A stretch of DNA of 64,000 nt, from assembly GCA_002633005.1 (NCBI GenBank), contig NMRA01000155.1, forward strand, positions 179,844 through 243,843, given 5' to 3'. The DNA comes from Phoronis australis. Lineage: Eukaryota; Phoronida; Phoronidae. Both the position numbers and the translations under genes were made by a program. Under the pieces are notes generated by a model. The model was not told the origin of the DNA. It was given only the letters and a program-made list of their open reading frames with translations, and made no database searches. Shown one piece after another: positions 21,618 to 36,300 of the stretch. Within the stretch, counting starts at the first letter, position 1. Each line of letters begins with the position of its first letter.

Positions 21618-24070
21618 CCTTCAATAAATATGGTTAACAATAACACAGTACATTATGTACATGTACACTGTATTCAGGTCTATATACATGTATCAGGTGT
21701 CCACACCAAACTCAGGTGATAAACATCGCCTCACATGTAGGTTATAACACCACATTTCCCTCCCAGCCTGTGTCACGAAGAGCAGGGATGGTAAAGAAAG
21801 ACTTCAACGCCAGCTAATAGAACACAATGATCCACAATTGTGAAATGAAGCCTTTCACCCCAACGGTAAAGTCCAGAGCTCAGCTTTAGGCCAATATTAC
21901 ATTTGACCCACACTGTCACGTGATCATTGTTCAGTCATTAAACAAAGCACTTTGGAAGAAAGTAATGCTCTTTAAAACAGGTATAGAAACATCATCTCAA
22001 AGGCGCCAAATCGAATTTCGGACACTTGTCTGCAGGGTTACACAAGAACAAATAATCACCAGTCAAACCCATTTCCACCAGAAAATCGCTATAGTATCGT
22101 CCATTCAGAACTAAAAGTCATATTGAAAGCTACCTCAGTTGGTCAAGGTTGGCAAGTTTAATGTTAGACAAAATAAGAAAGAGAAGCAGTTTGTCAAACC
22201 TAAATGACCCCACTCTGATCACAGAAAAGTATAGAAAACAAGTTTTAACTTCCCATATTTCATGACAACATTTTTGTGTAGCATAGCTAAACCATGTCAA
22301 AACAATCCAGTTGAGCATTGTGTGGAACAGGATGTCTGAAGGTAGCACACAAAGTACTGAAGCAGCGCTCAATTTATCTTAAAAACATCTAACCAAGGCA
22401 AAACCCACAAAATCTTCAAAATCTCAAACACTTTGTACAAACAGAACGACGGGATGAATAAACATCAAGATTAAAATAGTTCTGTAAATATGTACAACAA
22501 TAAATCAGTAGTTTAAACAAAATATCGCAGCAATATACAACAGTAATTAGATAAAGACAAGTTTTTACAACTTCAAACTAGAAAGAATAAAATTTTCCAT
22601 TAAGAATCTAGCCACTGAAACAATCCATGCACTTGGTCATTGATATATCCATGTATAATCAGCAACGTCACCTTGCACAAATAGTTTTATAAGATGGCAC
22701 TGCACGGAGCTGTGCATTAAATTTAAATCTGAATTGTTATTTACAGAAAAGCGCTCTAATAACAAGGGTAAACTTTCACAAACAGAAACATGAATTTATC
22801 AAAAACAACATGATTGTACACACGAGGCTTACAGACTGTTGGCTTGTCACTCAGTTCATTAATAACACAGTACAGCTGATGGTGTGGCTGAACCACATCA
22901 GTCTCAGTGGAGATTTGGACCTGACACCTCGGCTGCACTCCAATTGACCTATTGCAAGCTCTGCCCCCTTGCCTGATGTCGACTAACAAACAATAAGTTT
23001 TACCTGGCAACGTGTAGATTGTCAGGTAAAATGACGGCTTGGAAATAAAGGTGTGTCAATAATACTGTGTTCTAAATGGTCAGTTAAGCAGTCACTCAAA
23101 ATCCTGGCAATAGGTCAATGATCAGATGGCAGAGCTAAATTTACAGCCATAAATACAGAGTGTCTTAAAATGCCACTGGTCCTGAATTCAGCAAGTGTCT
23201 GGGAGATAGCAGGGACAAAATTGGCAATTTTCTATAAAATTCCAACATTTTTTTTTTCTCTGGTCACAGGTAATAGCTTCAAGATATCTATTCCACCCTG
23301 CATTAATCACATCAACAGCAATGCAGAGTTTTGAAATGCGTCCACGACTGCAACAAACGGGGTGCTTTTAGGGGTGTTTTAATACATGTATCATAAAAAT
23401 GGCCATTAGATGGCACAGAAGTTGTTGAGCATTAAGAAAGAATTGATGTTGAGCCTCCTAAAAACAATGCACATCGATCATAATTCATTCAGTGCCAGGC
23501 ATGATTTTGATGACACAACAGCGAAGATCTGATCAGGTCTATGTTTTGTTTTTGACATTGGGGGCAGTTTAATGACATTTCCAATGAGAAGGAATGTTTG
23601 AAATTGAAATGGATTTAACTGCTTTGGAAGACATAAAAACAGCTTGTACTAACAGCACAAGTCACTTATGAGATAAAGTTGACAGCACTGTATGCCACAG
23701 GTGAATCATTGAAGGAAAATTCTGCTGTAATCTTGTGAAAAGCGATGATTTTGAGACGACATCATGACCATGAACACAGCCTATAAAGTGCCACACCAGC
23801 ACAAGCAAACATGCCATGATTATAACTCTCCCTTACAGTCCTGGCAAAATGTTTTCCTTCATCTTCCAAAGTGTTTGGCCAGAGACATGCAATGAAACAT
23901 TCCAAGACATCACCTTCTTCACGGGGAATTGGTGACTTCCCTTAGACCAGGCTAAACAGTCACAGGTAGGATCCAACAAGCCAATTTAGCGCTAGTCCAA
24001 CATTACCGTATGCTCTCCCTGAGACACCATCGCTGAGAAATGGATGAGTACTTCTCTACTGATACCATCA

Positions 24071-24357
24071 TCACTGATCCAGGAAATCAGTGACAAAGTC
24101 GTCATATCCGCCTTCCTCACTTGGACCAGTCTGGTCGGAGACGGGTGCATCTCCACTGCCTAGGTTCATGGACTGCACCATCTCAACATGGTGCGCCCTC
24201 TTAATGTGCGTCTTGAGATTGCCCTTTTGCGTGAACGCCAAGTCACAGTAGTTACACTTGTGGGGGCGCTCCCCGCTGTGCTTCTTCAAGTGAATCTGTA
24301 GTGCATTTTTCTGGTTGAAAGCCTTGTCGCACACGTGACACACAAACGGTCGCTCAC
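24071..24357 (-). CDS. ZNF236: ZNF236-like exon 24: fingers 28-29, C-terminus
   Basis: Fingers [21 protein letters not shown] and [22 protein letters not shown], then an acidic tail ending [13 protein letters not shown] and the stop at 24073-24071. Acceptor CTGGTAG. Confidence 0.94.
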
Positions 24358-27300
24358 CTACCAGAACAAAAGAAGGCATCATATAACAGCGGACTGAACT
24401 TATTAATACATTAAGTTTTCTGTAGTCAATGACATCCTCTTGAATGCCTCCATGTAAATACAATAGTTAACAATACGTCATAGCAACGACTAAAAATAGA
24501 TAACCAACACACTTTTTTATAACCTCACAATATATCCAACAACATAATTATCAGGTGAACGGAGCCATTTTTCTACGAAAGAATATAATATCTGCAGTAA
24601 CTAAAATGCCAAAGTTGTAGAGTTTTCTTAAAAATCCTACTTAATTGTGCCATGTCAATTTTTTGGAAAAATTTGCACCATGAATGTAAAAGACAAATTT
24701 TACCCAACAGCTTACATTCAGTTGTCCATATCCAATAAAAATTGCTCAACTTGTGGTAGACGCAACAAACAGCTAAAACTGACATTTCCAACTTTTCAAT
24801 GAAGTTACAATTTGTTCAAGCTGAGCAAGAAATATTTGAAAACTGTTGTAATGCAACAACATGCAGTACAAACCGTCAATCAAGCAAAACTCCTAAAAAC
24901 TCATCACAGATGAGCAATTTGACAAAATCTTCCAGATTTACAACAGATAAGGGTTCAACGATGAAAAATTATCACTCATGGAATGACGGAGAGTACCTCC
25001 AATAAATGGTACAACTTTGCCCGTAACACTTTTACGAACCTGTGTGTATCCTAATGTGTCTCTCCAACTGACTAGGTTTACTGAAGCCTTTGTCACAGTG
25101 TGGGCATATGTGCATGCTTGACTTCACCTTCATCAAGCTGGCTGGCTGGCCACGAGGGGCGTGAGTCAACAGATGTTCCTTCAGATGACTACTCCGCTTG
25201 AATCCTTTGTCACAGATCTGCAACCCACGAAGGAACAATCTAGGAATCTACCAGCATCAGAAGATATTAACACAGAAAGGAAGACATGCGAGAACATTTT
25301 GAAACTAACGATGTCCATTTAGTGTCAGCTAGAAATCTATTTTCTGTAAAAATAGATAGTTTTACTTACGTGACACAAGTGTATCCGTCCGAGTGAGTCA
25401 GCTGCCTGAAAGGTGCCTGAGGTCTGCTCTCCATCAACCGCATTGACTTCCTGTAAAAAAGAAAAGATGCAACATACAAAGTTGTGATGTGATACAATGA
25501 ATGCAATGCACTAACTTAAGGGCAAAGACAAGAAAGGTTTTAAAGATACATGATGACCAAATATGTTATTGTCTAATGAACAAAACTGTTTAACTCCATT
25601 GGTAATTAAGTTGCATCAGTCGAGTCATGTGCATGACAGCAACGTAATTTCTGATACCATCAAGTCACTCAACAACAGGTCAATACTGTTGAGAAAAGCT
25701 TTTGATGCAGCATAACACTGAAACTGTTCTCACAGATAACAAGAGCAACGCACATCATTGAAATGCAACCTCCTCAGCAATGCAAAATAATGTGCTTCTA
25801 GGGCTGATTATTAGTGTCAAAGATGTACACCAGGCGGCGAAGAATACGTCAAACGTCTTTCAAAATGCGCCCACATATAAATATGTGGGAAATAAAAACG
25901 AGAAGTTTCATGCAACCCACTTATGGCCCGGGGAGCGCTCAGTAAAAAACTAAATGTTAAAGTGGCAACAATCACATTCCATTGAGGAAATGGACTTAAA
26001 TAGTTCCTTAATCAAACTGGAGGTGATTTGAGGGTTTGAAAAGAACTGACAGTCCATTATAATTCTTTCAGCTTGATCTGAAAAAGTGATGAGCTGTCAG
26101 TTCTTCCCGGGCTCAAAATTCACTTCAAAACTGACTACAGGACAAGACAAGGCCAATTTTATAATCATGGTAAGTGGCCTTAATCAAAGCTTGTTTTTCT
26201 AGAAAGCATAAGTTTAATGCTGCATTAATAGTTGATGTTTGATTTGCATTCCACACCTCACTTTAGGTGTTAAATGAGATTGTGCTGCAGCAGTACCGTG
26301 CAGGGTACAAATAAAAGCAATAAAAAACGAAGCTAAACAGGTCGCAAAGTGGACATTTATGCCATGTGTCATTGACAAGCAATTAAACTCCCATTCTTCC
26401 AATGACAAACTCTGCAGAGAGTTGGCCAACCATGCCTGCTCATGTTAAGCTGCAATAGAACACTACAAGCTGCACAAGGCAGTCTCAATTACTGATATTA
26501 GTATCCCTAAAGAACTCCAGGGTCAGTCTCCCATCTTCTCCCATAATTTATTACTCTGACATAAACATCCAATCAGCTTATTAGAGGAAGCCATTTTGCT
26601 AGTGCAAGCAATTTTACTCATTACCAGTAAAACACCAGCGCGACCTGATGTTACACTCTAGTGTGATAGTGTGACCATGCTTGGCTCACAAGGATATAAA
26701 ATACTAACCTCCTCTTCGTTAATTGTGTCCATGACTTCCACAGATTCCTGACCATCGGTCACTGCTTGACCTGTGGTCTGGATGATCTGACCATCTCGTA
26801 GCTGCAGCTGTGTCGGCTGGCCGTCCGGGTTGAGAGTCAGAGTCTGTATGGGTGTGCCTGCCACTAGTGCCTGACTGTCAGATGGGATGCTGAAGGTGAC
26901 CGTCCCATCACTAGCCACAATGCCGGACGTCTCGGCGCTTGTGACCAGAGGCTGGACAATGACGTTGGTGTTCTCAGCCTCAGCAACGCTAGCTCCGCCT
27001 GCTTGCTGGATGATTGACGGGTCAGCCGGAATCTGCTGAGTGATCACGTTTGGGTTAATGGTCACATTTAGGTTGCCCTGTTGCTGCAGCTGGTGTAGAA
27101 GACTGGCATCAATTTGCACAGTTTGCGACAGCAGTGAAGGGTCAAGCCCTGTAATCTGTATTCCCTGACCAAGACCACCGGTAAGATGTAGTTGAATACC
27201 CTCAAAACCCTGCAGGATCTGCATGGTTGGCTGTTCATTGATGTTGCCCAAATGGTCTGCAACAGACAATGAAACTGGCATGATGTTGGGGCTCTGTAGT

Positions 27301-30300
27301 AGGGATTGGTCAATACTGATCACATTGGTCGCTGGCTGGCCACCGTCTGTCAACAAACTCATCGCCTGCTCACCAGCTGTAGACAGAGCATCCAAGCGTT
27401 GGCTTGGCTTGCGCACCTTCTTCTCGACTATGTCTTGTTTAAAGTGAGACTGGATATGGCTCTTGCGATGACCAGACGTGCGGAAACGGAGATCACAGTG
27501 GGGACACTTGAATGGCTTGGCACCGGTGTGGAGGCGCATGTGTACCTTTAGGGTGCCCTTAGTGGCAAACGAAGAGTTACACACGTGGCACTTGAATGGC
27601 TTCACAGCTGAAACGATTGCGTAGATGTTACAAAGAAGTACAATCATTAGTCGTCTTTTGAAATAACACTGGCAGTATGTCGTCTTTTGAAATAACACTG
27701 GCAGTCTCTCTCCTTTAGTCACAATTCAGATATAATGCAGAAGAAACCAGCTCACTTCCTAAAAATTTGCAGCTAAACAAATAGATATTATTTTTTTGGT
27801 CAACAGACCCTTGATACTCTTTCTATCCATTTAGTACAACAAGTACAAAGACTATACCTCTCGTATTTGAATTAAAACAATCTTTAATTCAAAGGTAAGA
27901 GCATAAAAGTGCTGCACAACACAGTATCAATTATGAGAATTTTAGTAATCCTGCTACTAATGGTAATTTTAAATACTTGGGCAGCAAGTTTAAACAAGTG
28001 AACGTGACGTGAGCGTGCAAAAATGACAGGGAATCAAATTAAGGCACAACAGAGCGTAGTGTTCAATGAAAGATGTTTGATCATTTTAAGGTAAAACTTA
28101 AGGAGCTACCAATAGTCAAACCGACAGGTCAAAGTTCAAACTTACCTCCTACGTGAGTCTTCATGTGGGAGTCAAGTGTAGACTTGACAGTGAATCCCCG
28201 TCCACACTGATCACAGTTAAATGGCTTCTCACCCGTGTGTATCCGATTATGACGGACCAGGTCGCTGGGTTTCTTGAAACTCTTCGGACACTGTTCGCAC
28301 TGAAAGTAGAGATCACCCACCACTCAAAAACAACAGTTCCACCACTTTTAAATACGAACATTAGCCACACCTTTGGAGTAAACCAATGCGTCTGAAGTGA
28401 AATGATTCATGCTCTGGTAATACACAGAACAAGCAAAAATTTTTCGGACAAAATGACCCGGAATTCCCCCATCATGACGGCTGAGCGGAAGCCATATTCA
28501 CCATGACAAGTCTCCTCTTGTGACCCAGAATGAAAGAAAATTATGGATAAAGTAATTTAGAATTTTGCTAAACTGATAGTTGTTACCAGTAATTTCTTAT
28601 GTTTACAGAATTAGTCCTCATGATGAGAAAGAAGTATTTTGTCTGATTACTTTTGTCTTGTACGAGTACTGTGCACAGGTTGTGAACCACGATCTCAAGT
28701 TTGTTGAGAATAGACTCGACATATTTTACTTGTATCTGAAATGACATTTTTTTCCACATAGGTTCAAGCACCCAATCCTCACCGGTAGTAGATGGGTGAC
28801 CTTCATACAAATGCAACTCAACTGCATATTTTCATATACGTCTTTCCATTCACAATATTTTCCAATTAATATTTAATGTTAAATTGAAAGAAACGAACAT
28901 CTAATTACTTGCCAGCATATGAGTCAATCTTCTCTCATGTGCTAATTCAAAAGCATGTCCTTGTCTTTACTCAAAAGTGTTGCGCATGTACCAGTACGCA
29001 CTAGAGTTCAGAAATACGTGCAGCTTCGTGTACAAACACATGGGACTAAATGGGTGCACATGGAGTAAATTAAACTCCTTTGTCAGCAGGTACCTGGTGA
29101 GCATGCTTTGGCATATTGGACACTAAATTCTTGTCCTTGATTTCACTGATGCGCTGCTTCTCAGCCGCAGACTCCTGCAATATCTTCTCCGACATGGTCA
29201 TCTCTTCCTCAGGTTTTGATAGTTGGGCAGTCTGCTCATCCGAGAGCAGCATGGTGACACGGGCGCGGCGCTGGCTGAACTCATGGCTCTCTTCTGTGAA
29301 AGAGAAGGTTTTGATAGCATGCATGAGGGTGGTCCGTGCATGAATTGTAACAGTTATGATTAAAGTTGTGGCAGTGGCGCTTCAGCATTAGCAGTGTGTT
29401 CATAGAAAAGACAAAGGCAAAAATGGGTCAGCAGTGGAGAGAGCAATAGTCTCTGGACCTTTTACAAGGTGGTCACAATATCAATATTTGAACTAAACCA
29501 CTTAGAATAGATGCAAAGACCGCACTACAAATTATTAATGTCCCACATTTGTTTAACGGCATTAAAAGTCTTGAATGTATTAATCACTGGTGACCTAGTG
29601 AACCATTGAGAATATACTTGATGGACAGAAACAGTCTTACCGATAACAGTGTGCTCTTTCACGTGTCGCTTCAAGTGAACCATGCTGCGGAACATCTCGC
29701 CGCAGTACATGCACTTGAACGGCCGCACGCTGCTGTGTATGGTCATATGACGCGTCAGCGAGCCGTTCGTGGTGAACGAGGCATTGCACACATGACACTC
29801 AAACTCCTTGAGTCCTGCGTGCGTCTTCATGTGTGCCTTGAGGACACCGCCGGAGACGAACATGCGTCCACACTGCAGACACTTGTAGGGTTTCTCACCT
29901 ATAATAAATGGCAACATTTTGAAAAACAGCATCACAAATACAATAGTGTCTCAAAACGACATACCGTAACTAGAAACTTGTTCACCTTATACACAGCACA
30001 TATTTTACAAAGTTTCAGCTATTACTTTAAGCTTACACTGAATGTTATTTATTTAAAATAACACATAGCCTATGCTACTTTTGGCACTTCTCAACAACAT
30101 TACCATGAATTAGAGAAATGAAATTTCAGGAATTCAGACACAAAATGCTTGCTAGTGTCCATTGTTTACAATGTTGATACAAATAAAACGACAGTTGCAC
30201 TCTACGCACCGGTGTGTGAACGCTCATGCTGTTTCAGATGGCTGGACTTTTTAAACAGCTTATCGCAGTAACAACATTGGTACGTGCGTCGGCCGTCCTC

Positions 30301-33300
30301 TGTCTCCATGGGCAACACACGCGGTCTTGGTACCTGCTGCTGTGTCACTGTTCCATCTCTGAGTACAGACGAAAGCAAAGAGATGTAGCAACAACATTTT
30401 TTCCTGTCACAAAGACGTACCAAGCCTCATTAGTACAAAATAAATCAAAAAAATACCATAGATGCAAGAAGAGCACTAAAAAATTACTTCAGATTTTTGT
30501 CTGTTTTTGGAAAGAGGTTTTGCTAAGTATAATCATATTTATAACTACTGCACTGGAAAGAACTCCACGTAAACAATACTCTCACTGGGCTGGTGGGAAG
30601 GTAACTCCAGGAGAACCTAAATTATCAATTATGCAATCATCAGCACAAAAATCGCAGTGGGGTTGACATATAGAATTCTTGATAATTACATCAGGGCTTG
30701 GAATGATCAATGACAAAAAACGCGGAAACTTTTACGGCCCAAATCAGCCTTGAAATGGTCAAAAAAAAAACTGTTACCACCATCAGTAGCATGCGTCTGC
30801 GTCCTTTTAGCTCGCCCATCCACTCCCAACCCACACATTTTTGGCTGCAGAGCGGTAGTATTTGTAGCCGCGCTTAACAATAACACGAGACGCCATTGAA
30901 AATCCCACCACGCTGTCCCAGATGTCCGAAACATAAAGAGCAACTTCCGCTTTTCGAGGTGAACGTCGTCTGCAACGCCGCGGTAAGAAAGGAATTTGCC
31001 GCGGATATTTTATATCATATCCGATTTCTTTTACGCGGAAATATCATAAAAAAAGCGGAAAGCACATTTGAAAAAAGGAGAAATTCGCGTTTCCGCGGAA
31101 AATTTCAAGCTCTGTTACATTTCCAACTATAAGTAGTCGCTAACCACTTAATATTGTAGGAATGTCCAGGTGGGCAACATAATCAAAAAGCAGGTATAAA
31201 TAACCTGTCTCCTTAACCTTGCTGGTAAATAATTATACTGGTTGCCTGCTATCATATTTTCCCATGAACGTCTTGTTGTGGATTGTTTGTTTGACAAAAG
31301 AAACAACGGATTACCTCTGCAGGAGATTTATGTTTTGCATGTCTCCACCATCCAGAGTCTGGCCAATAGAGGTCGCTGGCTGGTAGGTCAATGTGTCCAA
31401 TGTACTCTGAAGTTGATTTGTCTGGAAATAATTAGTACACTAACGTAGTTGTAAAAATGTAAGATGTCAAAATTTACTCATCATTCAACAAAAAGTTAAA
31501 GCATCCCGGATTAGTACTTCAATTTCATTATCATGTATATTGCATACTTTTACTTCCAACGTTAAAAACTTGAACCAAAACTGAAAATTTAAAAGCTTTT
31601 TTTGTGGTTTTAAAACAAACTTAAGAAACTATTACAGCCATTCAAAATTCCTCGTTGCAAGGGAAAGTGTCAAAAATCAGGGTCAATTTTCCCCAATATA
31701 TTGTTTTAAATTTGAACCCTATATGCTCTTAAAAACAGTTTTCCTCTTTAAAGCCTTATGCAGAACCAACCTTGAGAGCGACTGCTTTTGTTTTTGTTTT
31801 GGTGTGCAAGCCTCTGCGTCATTTTCTAACAATTCCCATTTATAACCTTCAACACCATGGACCGAATGGAGGCCACAGGTTGCTTTCATGATAGGATTCA
31901 CCACCAGTAAATTGATAATTTGACTTTTAAGTTTGCCCCTTTGGTAAGTGTAGGTAGCGTTCCTTTTTTGGAACAAAAGCAATGCTGTGTGCTTATTTGG
32001 CCATGACGAACATATTGCTGTGAATGTTTCTATGAGAATCGGAACCCAAGCTGACCTGCAGTCCAAACTGGTTCTGCTGATAGTTGAGCTGGTTCAAGTT
32101 CTGCTGGTTATTGCCTATGAGATTCTGGCTGAAGTTCTGTTGCTGGTCAAACACCTGTAATGCACAAGAATGGGGATATGAGCACTTCTGTTTGGAGACA
32201 GAAAGTGCGGTTAACATGTAATGGAAGAAAAATAGCAGCAAATAAAAACTTAACACTTATTACACAAGTTTTAGTACTATAAATCAAAAACGCCCTCTAC
32301 GAATATCGCAATGGCAAGGATAAACAATCAAATCATCATGACTTCATATCTCATCGAAGCAAATCACAGGTACCATGCTTCAGGCTCTTACTTTCAGAGG
32401 ACAACTTGAAATTTTCATTGACGTTAACATCATGCTGGACCCAAAATGTCCAAATTTGGCTAAATTTGTAACATCATATCTCACAAACAGCCGACTGGAT
32501 TAATGTGAAGCTTTAAGATACTATGCTTATTAATAAGCAAAGTTCTTCAAAACACTCATAGCAAAACTGTATTTTTAAAGTTCCACTTCTGCACAAAGGG
32601 CTAACAAAAATAGGACTTTTATGGTTTTCATGAAAAAATCCAAAAGCACAGTCTGACAACCAAAATTTTAAAAATGTAACAGCATTTTTGAACATTTTTA
32701 TTAAAAGAAATTTGATCATATTATTGATATAGTTGTATTGCTTCAATGGTCACATGACCGAGTTAATGACAGATTCCTAAAAAGTCAATAATCAAAATCT
32801 AAAGGCTTGCTACTTTCAGAAAATAATACTTTCATTGACTTAAAACCCATACTGGGCTAAACATACACTAGACATGGCAATAAGATCCTACATAACCACG
32901 CCCCTTTCCATAACCGCATTCTAGACACTAAAAACAGACATCACGAGTCTGCATGATGAAAAAATAGAAATATAGACATAAGAGCTGAAAAATGCAACGT
33001 ATACTTGTAATAATCCTACACATGGAACAGACAAAAGTGACTTAGATAAATTATGTGAAAGCATATGTGTGGGACCATTACAGAAGTGACTTAGATGTGT
33101 CAAAGAGCTAAGAATCTGTGAGTTTCACAAAGACTGGTGGCTGGTTTAAGCACAAGACTGAAAATTAAAACATTACAGATTTAATGCTGCCGAGTTCCTG
33201 ATATCAAATGTTCAACAGAAGGAGATTAACAGCAAGAAAATAAAATCATGTGTATTCGTTTATATAAACCTGACTGTAAACCCTTAGTAAGTTATGGTGT

Positions 33301-36300
33301 TGATGAAACTTCTAGGAATGTCCGTTTATCAATAGACAAAATGACAGATGGTGACACCATCAAGGTAAAGAGCCAAGCATGTATTGTAAGTAATATGACG
33401 TGGTACACACCGGCTGTGTCAGCGTGTGCTGCATATCAAAGCCAGCCTCCTGCATTGTCTGTGTTATGTCCTGGGCGATCGTCTGCTGCTCCAGTTGAGG
33501 CTGGTGACCCACTAGCTCCTCTTGTAGACTGATCTGGCCAGCGTCTGCCTGCTGCGCATCCTGGGAGCCTACACCCGTCTGCTGCTGTTGTTCCTGTATG
33601 GCCTGGATGGCCAGCTCGTGTCTGTAAACAAGAGTAACATACACTAACGGTGCTTACTGTGATATTCTGGGTTCAGTTCCCCATTTTGGCAAGCTGTTGT
33701 TCCCAAGACCGCCAGCGCTCTTTGCTTCAAACCCACTCAAATTTGTGAAATGCTGAAAAGCTATAATCATACTGTTTAATCAAGAACAATAAGCAATAGT
33801 ACTGACCTTTGACACAACATGGCCATGCAATACTACTAACCTTTGACACAACACGGCCATGCAATACTACTAACCTTTGACACAACACGGCCATGCAATA
33901 GTACTGACCTTTGACACAACACGGCCATGCAATAGTACTGACCTTTGACACAACACGGCCATGCAATAGTACTGACCTTTGACACAACACGGCCATGCAA
34001 ATCTTCTACTAACACCATGTTGAGCAATTACAACTTCTCAGATACTGCTAGCAAGCAAAGCAATGTCTGCCATTTACCAGAGTTTGCAATACCAATGACA
34101 ATTACAACTTCTCAGATACTGCTAGCAAGCAAAGCAATGTCTGCCATTTACCAGAACTTGCAATAGCACTGACAAAAAATTCCACGTGATGTATCATTCC
34201 ACAAATAAATAGGCATGTGTGATACAAATACTTATTTGTTTTGTATAAACTTAAAGCGAAAAAAACGTTTTTTGCACGAATAATTAAATAAGGATAAAGA
34301 GACGGATGAAAAAAGAGAAATCTGGAAAGTAAATAAATGGAAATTGAAACCAGAAATGAGAAAATCCTCTTAAAAGGGGAAAATTCCAAGCCCTTGTTTA
34401 TGACCAGGTGACAATAAAAGTCTGCACCAAAATAGTACATGTATTTGACAGGATCGCCTGCTATCATACAGGAGTTCTGCACATCAATACACTTTCCCAG
34501 GTCAATCATAATTTTGCTGAAGAAGCATTACACAATCTGGGCCTGGGGTCTAATCCTTTTACTCAAAATCAAACTTGACATTACTATCAGTCAGCATATT
34601 TCATTCTACATAAATTTTGTGCAAACTCAAGATAAGTGTCTATCATTCTGGCCCTGGTTTACAACGATAACTGTCGAAACCTAGTTTGCACTTCATGACT
34701 CCAGCATTAAGGCAAAAACTAAGGTCCAAACTATCCAGCAATTTTTAGTTTTTACTCAAAATCTGAGTTTTTACTCAAGATAGAAACTTGAATCTTGGGA
34801 TCATCAAATGAATGTGTACTTGGACTAGAGACTCATACAAATAAGCCATGATGTACTCCAGCATAGAAAAATGACACTTATCTTAAATTCGGACAAAAGT
34901 AGAGCAGAAAATGCCAAAATAATTTCAAATTTGATTAACAATACCGATATTAGACCCCAGCCCCAGTTTTGTCAACAACTAAATTTTTTTGGAGTTACTT
35001 CTTAAATTTTTTTCAGTGTCCAGACCGAGCTACGCAAGACCACCCATGACTTACTTGTGCGTCTTCATGTGCTTTTTACAGTTGACGGATGTCTTAAACG
35101 TCTTCTGGCAGTAGGGGCACATGAAGGGCCGCACCTCGCTGTGCGTCGACATGTGTCGCTTCAAGCTGCCATTGGTGGTGAACATGCTGTCACACACCAA
35201 ACACTTGTATGCCTTGATACCTGTGTGTGTGCGGATATGTGCCTTGAGAACGCCGCTCGACACAAACGAGCGCAGGCACTGCAGGCACTTGTAGGGCTTC
35301 TCGCCTAGGATGGAAGGAATTAAAAAAATTCACTAACGCTTTCGCATGGTCTTATCAGAAGGGGACTCGTGGGTAAGATTTGCTCATCATCTGCCGAGTT
35401 AAAATACAATTCAGACTCGTGTTTAAACAAATTAGTACTATTTTACACCAGGTTTCTTCCTGGGCCCTTATCCTGAATTGGTCAAAGAAAATTGCATTTC
35501 AACGAACTTACACGGCTTTTATTTATGGAAACTAGTACAACATACTATGTACTCACCAGTGTGAGAGCGAACATGCTGCTTGAGATGGCTGGACTTCTTG
35601 AACCCTCGCGAACAGTGAACACATTTGAAAGGTCGGTCAATTGTGCCTGCCTCGCCCAAGTACTGGCTGTACAGTTGACTGTTCCTAGGTGGTTGCTGGA
35701 TCAATCCTGGTGGTCAACAGAGATCATAACTATAATCATATAAATTTCCAAATTTCCTGCTAACATAGTCTGATTGAATGTCTCCATAATTAACCAACAA
35801 TCAACAAAGAATGCAATCGAACCTACCATGACTCACAGATGACCACCTAAAAGCTTATCATGTAGTTTCAACACTCTGCATATCACGGATTTAAAGCTTT
35901 CTTTAACGTGTTGTTTCACATGTATAGAGCTATGTTCATGGGCCTAGCAATGCTTCAGCATCACACGATTTGATCACACAAACGACGGTATGTCAAGTGA
36001 TGTGCAGAGTGAAGTGTTCAAACCACACTATATTTCTGCAACAAACAAAGCCTGATAGTAATAGTAGTATTGAACATAAAACTAACATGCACACTAGGAG
36101 TTATAAGTAAACCTTTTTCACCCTGGCAACTCATGCATTTGCAGTAAGTCAATAAAACCAAACCATTTATTAAATTTGGTGATTGCTGGCATCGATGAGA
36201 TCATATTGGTGCCCAGATATTTCATGAACAAACTTTGCAGGTTCGAGATAGGCTTTAAGAAAACGCAAAAAGAGCAATACGTGCATCGCTGATCAACACA

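Noticed and set aside
29606-30061. 151-codon plus-strand ORF, and similar plus ORFs at 27223, 35057, 36885 and 37450
   Set aside because: They are shadows of ZNF236-like exons on the opposite strand.
33727-34027. Minus-strand ORFs with repeated RVVSKV / WPCCVKG
   Set aside because: They come from the 34-bp minisatellite, whose period shifts the frame.
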